The notes under the pieces were generated by a model. That model did no database searches. It saw only the letters and a program-made list of their open reading frames with translations, and was not told the DNA's origin. From G965222535 sp965222535 (lineage in GTDB: Bacteria; Pseudomonadota; Gammaproteobacteria; HK1), in assembly GCA_965222535.1 (NCBI GenBank), contig OZ244957.1:1054001-1118000 (forward strand): DNA of 64,000 nt, given 5' to 3'. Of the stretch, positions 59,050-64,000 are shown in pieces. The stretch's first letter is position 1. The number at the start of each line of letters is the position of its first letter. The position numbers and the translations under genes are program-made.

Positions 59050-59799
59050 ATGCAGGAATACACCACAGCACTGGACTTTGTCCATGATGGAGAAAGAGCG
59101 AAAGCAGTTGGGCTGATCGTCCTGCAAGCGGACGAAACCATCGAGAACGAGCTGCGCCCAGTGTTTGATGAGGCACCGCTGTATCACAGCCGTATCCCCA
59201 GCGCCCCACAGGTGAACGCCGCAACGCTGGCGCGCATGGAAGCCGAGATCCCCAAAGCCAGCGCCTTATTGCCACCCGCGGCGAACTTCGCCGCCATCGG
59301 TTATGCCTGCACCTCTGGTGCCGCCGTGATCGGCGGCAAGCGCATCAGCGCAGCGGTGCAAAGCGTTCACCCACAGGCGACGGTGACTCATCCGCTTTGT
59401 GCCGCTGTCGCCGCGTTTGCTGCTTTGGGCGCACACCGCTTAGCGCTGATCTCGCCGTATATTGCGGCGGTGAGCGACGCCGTTTGCGATCATTTCGCGG
59501 CGCATGGGTTGTTGCTCGTCGCGCGTGCGTCCTTTGAGCGTGAAGACGAGGCCGCCGTTGCGCGCATCAGCGAAGCCTCGGTGCTCGATGCCATTTCGCG
59601 GATCGGCACAAGCTGCGCCATCGACGCGGTGTTTGTCTCCTGCACCAATCTCCGCAGCTTCAGTATCATCGAAGCCGCCGAAGCGCGCATCGGCAAACCG
59701 GTATTGTCCAGCAATCAGGTGCTGGCTTGGCACCTGTTGCGCCTGGCCGGCTATCACCACCGCAAAAGCGGCCTCGGGACGCTGTTTGCGGCGCACTGA
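59050..59799 (+). CDS. Asp/Glu racemase-superfamily protein (EutA / maleate isomerase-like)
   Basis: 249 residues. Two opposed catalytic cysteines are visible: Cys87 in IGYACTSGAAVIG and Cys198 in VFVSCTNLRSFSII. The ending EARIGKPVLSSNQVLAWHLL RL is typical of maleate cis-trans isomerase, arylmalonate decarboxylase and the ectoine-utilisation protein EutA. The substrate cannot be chosen by eye. It lies 108 bp after the diaminopropionate-lyase-like gene and is probably co-transcribed with it. A creatinase/EutD-like gene at 6317-7468 could belong to the same catabolic theme, but is distant. Confidence 0.8.
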   Translation: MQEYTTALDFVHDGERAKAVGLIVLQADETIENELRPVFDEAPLYHSRIPSAPQVNAATLARMEAEIPKASALLPPAANFAAIGYACTSGAAVIGGKRISAAVQSVHPQATVTHPLCAAVAAFAALGAHRLALISPYIAAVSDAVCDHFAAHGLLLVARASFEREDEAAVARISEASVLDAISRIGTSCAIDAVFVSCTNLRSFSIIEAAEARIGKPVLSSNQVLAWHLLRLAGYHHRKSGLGTLFAAH

Positions 59800-59892
59800 G
59801 CCCGAACACCACGCACTTGCAAGTAGCGAAAGGAAGACGATAAGGCTTGCATCTAGGGTACAATTATCGGTATCTTTAGCCCCACACGCAAA

Positions 59893-59967
59893 AGGCGCGT
59901 AGCTCAGCGGCAGAGCACCACGTTGACATCGTGGGGGTCGGTGGTTCAATCCCACTCGCGCCTACCA
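59893..59967 (+). tRNA. tRNA-Val (GAC)
   Basis: AGGCGCGTAGCTCAGCGGC start, stem CCACG/CGTGG, loop TTGACAT giving GAC, CCA encoded. 75 nt; single gene. Confidence 0.95.
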
Positions 59968-59984
59968 ACTTCTCGAGAATTTTG

Positions 59985-60215
59985 CAGAAAAGACGTTTGT
60001 ATTGGGGAAAGGGTGAAGGCGTGTTTAACATACCTAAATGCTGTACTCCCTTCTCCCAAGCCCCTAACCCCAGTATCTCCTGCGCCCTCGCCTCGACGCC
60101 GTGCAGGGCCGAGGACGGTAGTAAGGCTCTGGCATGGTATTCGGGCAATGTGCTGGAGGAGAAGATTGTTTTCGGCAATCATTACATGGTGCCGCTGACC
60201 GGTCTATGCCCCACG
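59985..60215. repeat. Composite non-coding repeat, copy B
   Basis: Blocks shared with 40705-40960: TGTTTGTATTGGGG, GGCGTGTTTAACATACCTAA, CCCCTAACCCCAGTATCT, GCCGTGCA, and ATGGTGCCGCTGACCGGTCT. No coding potential is convincing here. Order of blocks differs from copy A. Confidence 0.55.
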
Positions 60216-60291
60216 CTATTTGGCAAAACTCACACCGCTGAAGTTAACCTTCGCCTTGCGGCGCTCTTCCACCCATTGGTTCCACACTGCC

Positions 60292-61332
60292 CTACGTGCG
60301 GCGGCGCGTATCCGCCGTCAGCACTCGTCGCCACATATAGGCCAGTTGCTCGATGAGTAAGCGCTCATTCAGCATCGGTTGAGCGAGCAGCGAAAAGCGT
60401 GCGGCGTCGGTGTGGTCGTAAAGCTCGAGCAGCGCCTGCGCGCTCAAGCGCCGCGCCTGTTGCGGCAATACTGTGGTGAATTCACGCTCCTCTCGCGCTG
60501 GTGCATACCGCGACCGCGCAAGATGAGCGGCGATGCGATGCAGCAGCGACACCACTTGGCTTGCGCCAGCGGAATGCCACTTGGCGGCGATAGCGTTACT
60601 GGAAGCCGGCTGAGCACTACCGCTCGCATCCGCCAGCGCCTGCAAGTCGGCTTTTAACGCGGCAAACACCGCTAACCCTTCCGAGTGGTGTAAGTCACAG
60701 GCGCGCAGCGGCGCGCCACCGGCCAAGTCGAGCAGCGTTTCCCCCTGCGCCTTGGTCACGTCGTCGCCCAGTACGTCATGCAGCCAAGCAAGCGCCGGTT
60801 GACGCTGCGGCAACGGGAAATTGAGGCGCTGGCAACGGCTGCGGATGGTCGGCAAGAGCGTCCTGCCGCTATCCACCACCAGCAAAAACACCGTCTCCCC
60901 CGGCGGCTCTTCAAGGGTTTTTAGCAGCACGCTGGCACTTATCGCACTCATGCCGCCGGCGGGATTGATAATCGCCACCTTATAGCCACTGTAGTAAGGG
61001 GTCAGCGATACCCCTTCGATCAACACGCGGATCTGCTCGATCAGCAGTTGTTTTTTTCCCTCCAGTAAGCTGATCTCAAATAGATCGGGATGGCTGCCGG
61101 CGGCGTTCAGGCGACAGGCGCGACATACCGCGCAAGGGCGTACCGCGGCATCGTGCGCGCTACACAGCAGCAACTGCGCCAGACGGCGCACGAAGCGCCC
61201 TTTACCGACGCCCGGTGCGCCGTACAGCAACAGCGCATGTGGGAATTGGCGACGTTGCCAGCGACCGACAACCGAACGCCACTGCGGCTGATGCCACGGC
61301 AGCAGTAGGGGTAGCGCTGCGGCGCTCACCAC
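60292..61332 (-). CDS. holB: DNA polymerase III delta' subunit
   Basis: 346 residues. The Walker-A-like loop HALLLYGAPGVGKGRFVRRL is at about 32-51. The zinc module CSAHDAAVRPCAVCRACRL is at about 57-75, followed by AAGSHPDLFEISLLEGKK. SVLLKTLEEPPGETVFLLVV at about 134-153 and the SRC motif (TIRSRCQRLNFPL) are family-typical. Delta' helps load the sliding clamp. The start overlaps the end of tmk by 7 bp, and mltG precedes tmk: the standard mltG-tmk-holB operon. Confidence 0.95.
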   Translation of the reverse strand: MVSAAALPLLLPWHQPQWRSVVGRWQRRQFPHALLLYGAPGVGKGRFVRRLAQLLLCSAHDAAVRPCAVCRACRLNAAGSHPDLFEISLLEGKKQLLIEQIRVLIEGVSLTPYYSGYKVAIINPAGGMSAISASVLLKTLEEPPGETVFLLVVDSGRTLLPTIRSRCQRLNFPLPQRQPALAWLHDVLGDDVTKAQGETLLDLAGGAPLRACDLHHSEGLAVFAALKADLQALADASGSAQPASSNAIAAKWHSAGASQVVSLLHRIAAHLARSRYAPAREEREFTTVLPQQARRLSAQALLELYDHTDAARFSLLAQPMLNERLLIEQLAYMWRRVLTADTRRRT

Positions 61333-61940
61333 AGCCCCTCCAGCGCCTGTCGCAGTTGCTGTTGCACCGCTGCGGCTGGCTGCGTGGCATCGATGACGCG
61401 ATAGCGTTGCGGGTGCTCTTGGGCGAGCTTCAGGTATCCCTTGCGCACGCGCTCAAAAAACGCCGGCACCTCGCTGCTGAAGCGATCGGTGGCGCAGCGG
61501 GCAAGCGCCGTCGCCACTGGGCAGTCGAGCAGCAACACGCGGTGTGGGCGCAAGCGCCGCTGCACCATGGTCTCTAGGGTCGCTATTTTGCGAAACCCCA
61601 ATTGCCGCCCCGCGCCTTGGTAGGCATAGCTCGAATCGGTAAAACGATCACACAGCACGTCACAGCCGGCAACCAGCGCCGGCCGGATCACGCTGGCGAC
61701 GTGCTCAGCGCGTGCGGCAAACAACAGCAACAGCTCGGTCATGGCATCCATGTCCACCGCGTCATCCTCCAACAGCAACGCACGAATGCGCTCGCCGATA
61801 GCGCTGCCACCCGGCTCGCGCGTTACGCGCAGCCGCCGCTGATGGCTGCGGATATGCGCCGCCAAAGCCTCAAGCTGCGTGGATTTGCCAGCCCCGTCCA
61901 GCCCCTCAAGGGTGATCAGGCGGGCGCGCCGCTCAGCCAC
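61326..61940 (-). CDS. tmk: Thymidylate kinase
   Basis: 204 residues from GTG 61940; the frame is open to 62066 but would run deep into mltG. The P-loop LITLEGLDGAGKSTQLEAL is at about 7-25, the DR(F)xxSS motif in CDRFTDSSYAYQGAGRQL at about 95-112, and the lid RFSSEVPAFFERVRKGYL near 150-167. It phosphorylates dTMP to dTDP. The GTG start overlaps the mltG stop (GTGGCTGA), so translation is coupled. Confidence 0.95.
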   Translation of the reverse strand: MAERRARLITLEGLDGAGKSTQLEALAAHIRSHQRRLRVTREPGGSAIGERIRALLLEDDAVDMDAMTELLLLFAARAEHVASVIRPALVAGCDVLCDRFTDSSYAYQGAGRQLGFRKIATLETMVQRRLRPHRVLLLDCPVATALARCATDRFSSEVPAFFERVRKGYLKLAQEHPQRYRVIDATQPAAAVQQQLRQALEGLW

Positions 61941-62973
61941 CAGCGGCCTTTTTTTTGGGTTGTTGACGCCGTTTAAGCTGGTACTTGCGCACGGCTTTGC
62001 GGTGCTCCTTATAAGTTGCCGAGAACTGATGGCTGCCGTCGCCGCGAGCGACAAAAAATAACGCATCCCCCGCTTCGGGGTGCATCACCGCGACAATCGC
62101 CGAACGCCCGCTGATGGCGATCGGGGTCGGCGGCAGTCCACGGTGGATATAGGTATTGTACGGCGTATCGCGCCGCAGATCACGGCGCCGCAGATTGCCG
62201 TCAAAGCTATCCCCAAGACCATAGATCACCGCAGGATCGGTCTCAAGGCGCATGCGGCGCTTCAAGCGCCGCACAAACACCCCAGCGATTTTCGCGCGCT
62301 CCGCCAGCAACGCCGTTTCCTTCTCGATGATCGAGGCAAGAATTAACGCCTCGTAAGGCGTTTTGAGCGGCAGGCTGCGCGCCCGTTGCCGCCATTCCTG
62401 CTGCAGCAGATGTTGTAAAGAAGTGTAGGCGCGGCGCAGAAAATCAACATCCGAAAGCCCGCGCGGATAGTGGTACGTCTCGGCCAGAAACAGTCCTTCT
62501 GGGTGCTGCTCAGAAGCATTGATAAGCGCTAAGATGTCAGCATGCGGCGTATCAGCAAGGGTGTGTGACAGCGGCTCTTGATCACCCAGCGCCTCCAGCA
62601 GCTGCTTAAATGTCCAGCCCTCGACGATAGTGAAGCTGTGTTGGATCACCTCCCCCGAGAGCAGTTTATCCATCAGCTCTTGCGGCGTCGTATCGAGCGC
62701 CAACCGGTACTCGCCAGCGCGGATGTGATCGGACTGATTGTGGAAACGCGCATGAAGCATCAACAGCCAACCGTGTTGCAGTACGCCGGCAGCCTCTAAG
62801 TCTGCGGCGATGCGATGCAGGTTCGAGCCTAGTGGTACCTCCAAGACCCGCTGGCGCGCATCTGTAAAATTCAGCGGCTGTTGCAACCACTGCTGGTAAT
62901 GCACATAAACCCACGCCGCCGCGCCACACAGCAACAACAGCGCGACCATCAGCATGCGATAGATAATGCTCAA
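61933..62973 (-). CDS. mltG: Endolytic murein transglycosylase MltG
   Basis: 346 residues. One N-terminal membrane helix (YRMLMVALLLLCGAAAWVYV) anchors the protein in the inner membrane. A LysM-like part follows (LEVPLGSNLHRIAADLEAAG). The YceG domain contains AGEYRLALDTTPQELMDKLL, then EGLFLAETYHYPRG, and the catalytic Glu217 in LILASIIEKETAL. TDPAVIYGLGDSFDGNLRRR and DTPYNTYIHRGLPPTPI are also typical. MltG cuts nascent glycan strands and sets their length. First gene of the mltG-tmk-holB operon. Confidence 0.95.
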   Translation of the reverse strand: MSIIYRMLMVALLLLCGAAAWVYVHYQQWLQQPLNFTDARQRVLEVPLGSNLHRIAADLEAAGVLQHGWLLMLHARFHNQSDHIRAGEYRLALDTTPQELMDKLLSGEVIQHSFTIVEGWTFKQLLEALGDQEPLSHTLADTPHADILALINASEQHPEGLFLAETYHYPRGLSDVDFLRRAYTSLQHLLQQEWRQRARSLPLKTPYEALILASIIEKETALLAERAKIAGVFVRRLKRRMRLETDPAVIYGLGDSFDGNLRRRDLRRDTPYNTYIHRGLPPTPIAISGRSAIVAVMHPEAGDALFFVARGDGSHQFSATYKEHRKAVRKYQLKRRQQPKKKAAGG

Positions 62974-63244
62974 CTGCGCTTCCTCTGTTGATGTCGGATT
63001 TTAAGTTTTCTGACCTTATAATGCCCTTATGGTAGCAAAAATGGAGGGCGCAGCGGTTTCCCTGCAACTGGCTTGGCCTAGCTTCCTGTCAACTTCCGGC
63101 GCAGAATGCGGATTGCGGTTGCAACTACGGTACGACACACCGCCATAAATACCGTCTGGTTATCGCCGGGGTGCCACCGCATCAACCACCCGTGCATCAC
63201 TTCCACCTGAACCTACCAGAACCCTTCCTGAAATATCCCGATAG

Positions 63245-63303
63245 GGGCCCCCTCGAAAAGCAAGCCAAGTTAGTTTTCCGGGCACTGCGGGGCTTGTACT
63301 ATT
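63245..63303. repeat. Palindromic repeat near the right end
   Basis: GGGGCCCCCTCGAAAAGCAA ... TTAGTTTTCCGGGCACT, followed by the usual TGCGGGGCTTGTACTATTGG block. The 62974-63244 gap upstream has no supported gene. Confidence 0.7.
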
Positions 63304-63313
63304 GGTACCCGAT

Positions 63314-63535
63314 ATGAAGAGTAGACTTTTAGAGTGGAGCGGGGTAATAACCGCGATCGTTTACGCTTTATTGGTGTCGTTTAATATCGGGGCAGAGTTC
63401 CTAGCTTTTTTTTTACTGCTTTTTTCGGCAGTATGTATCGGGTTATGGGCGTATCTGGGCAACCATAAAGGGATCTTGTGGTTACAATTATTTTACGCGG
63501 CGGCGGGAGTGATTGGGATGATCCGGTGGTTTTGA
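63314..63535 (+). CDS. Small integral membrane protein
   Basis: 73 residues from ATG 63314 (an in-frame GTG-type start at 63302 is less likely because it lies in the repeat block). Three hydrophobic helices are visible: VITAIVYALLVSFNIGAEF, LAFFLLLFSAVCIGLWAYLG and ILWLQLFYAAAGVIGMIRWF. The pattern is like small nicotinamide/PnuC-type half proteins found in many genomes, but I cannot name a family with confidence. mobA follows 112 bp later on the same strand. Confidence 0.6.
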   Translation: MKSRLLEWSGVITAIVYALLVSFNIGAEFLAFFLLLFSAVCIGLWAYLGNHKGILWLQLFYAAAGVIGMIRWF

Positions 63536-63647
63536 ACGGTCACCTGAAGGGAATCCGTATGCCCTCCGACCAGAGGGATACTTGCTTCCTCCAAAACCCA
63601 TCCTATGCAAGGCTTTTCAAGGCCCTTCAGCCTAAAGGCAGGCGTTT

Positions 63648-64000
63648 ATGCTAAGCGACTATCCGCGCCAGCAGATTAGCGGGGTGATTCTTGCGGGCGG
63701 GCGGGCGCGCCGCATGGCGGGAGAAGACAAGGGGTTGGTGTGGCTGGCTGGTCGCCCGATGATCAGCTATGCGGTAGCCGCGTTGGCACCACAAACCGCA
63801 CGGTTATTGATCAACGCCAATCGCAATCAGCAGCGTTATGCTGAGATCACGGGGTGTGAGGTTATCGCGGATACGGTAACGGGGTTCGCCGGCCCCTTGG
63901 CAGGGATGCTTTGCGCCCTGCAAACCTGCGATAGTCGCTATCTGCTGTGCGCCCCCTGCGACTGCCCACTCATGCCAGCCGACCTCGGACTGCGGCTATT
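63648..64000 (+). CDS. mobA: Molybdenum cofactor guanylyltransferase MobA, 5' part (runs off right edge)
   Basis: About 117 residues are visible. The nucleotide-binding signature ISGVILAGGRARRMAGEDKG then LVWLAGRPMI is the MobA start, with the Lys of DKGL. Further on, VIADTVTGFAGPLAGMLCAL and LLCAPCDCPLMPADL match the GTP- and metal-binding parts. MobA joins GMP from GTP to Mo-molybdopterin to form the bis-MGD precursor. The gene is cut by the window edge. Confidence 0.93.
   Translation, partial: MLSDYPRQQISGVILAGGRARRMAGEDKGLVWLAGRPMISYAVAALAPQTARLLINANRNQQRYAEITGCEVIADTVTGFAGPLAGMLCALQTCDSRYLLCAPCDCPLMPADLGLRL

Noticed and set aside
61941..62066. Upstream extension of tmk
   Set aside because: It lies within mltG; the GTG at 61940 gives the normal thymidylate kinase N-terminus.

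Overview
The window looks like a chromosomal segment of a gammaproteobacterium of moderate GC. Support comes from one complete rRNA operon (16S, tRNA-Ile, tRNA-Ala, 23S, 5S), a tRNA cluster upstream of trigger factor, mltG-tmk-holB, queG, cysQ and a heterotetrameric sarcosine oxidase. The species cannot be named from sequence alone. Broken insertion sequences, a decayed crotonase gene, a frame-disrupted giant adhesin and a dispersed palindromic repeat family suggest a genome in flux; a host-associated or marine lifestyle is only an inference.

Layout. 1-335: 5' end of moeA, running off the left edge. 756-9252: TPR-sulfotransferase, two dipeptide-type ABC permeases without ATPase or binding protein, a HAD phosphatase, a creatinase-like M24 protein, an ISNCY remnant and queG. 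9301-14109: AT-rich accessory island with a TdeIII-type restriction-modification pair, a broken IS481 and a frameshifted IS256-type element; a flavodoxin follows. 15108-21234: rRNA operon on the minus strand, with promoter, two boxA sites and terminator. 21387-25612: AI-2E-type permease, crotonase pseudogene, cysQ, and an OmpA protein with calcium-binding TSP3 repeats. 25915-39399: a roughly 13 kb gene for a cadherin/LRR autotransporter, split into three reading frames, preceded by a translationally coupled short cadherin-like protein. 39400-41300: ISNCY remnant interrupted by repeats. 41502-45280: infC (AUC start), nitrilase, thrC, soxG. 45553-52073: soxA, soxD and soxB, with a DNA methyltransferase and a small protein lying between soxD and soxB. 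52577-57002: membrane protein, mpl, tig, sulfotransferase. 57147-57672: tRNAs Leu, Lys, His, Arg, Pro. 57853-64000: diaminopropionate ammonia-lyase-like and EutA/maleate-isomerase-like genes, tRNA-Val, holB-tmk-mltG, a small membrane protein and the start of mobA.

Shared themes. Two sulfotransferases (which release PAP) occur with CysQ (which degrades PAP). Sarcosine oxidase, a creatinase/ectoine-hydrolase-like M24 protein, a nitrilase, a diaminopropionate-lyase-like enzyme and a EutA-like enzyme suggest use of methylated or compatible-solute nitrogen compounds. The giant adhesin and the neighbouring OmpA/TSP3 protein are both expected to depend on calcium. A palindromic repeat (about 45 bp, stem arms of the type GGCACCTCGGAAAA) recurs more than a dozen times, mostly between genes, and once inside a dead transposase gene, which implies that it has moved.
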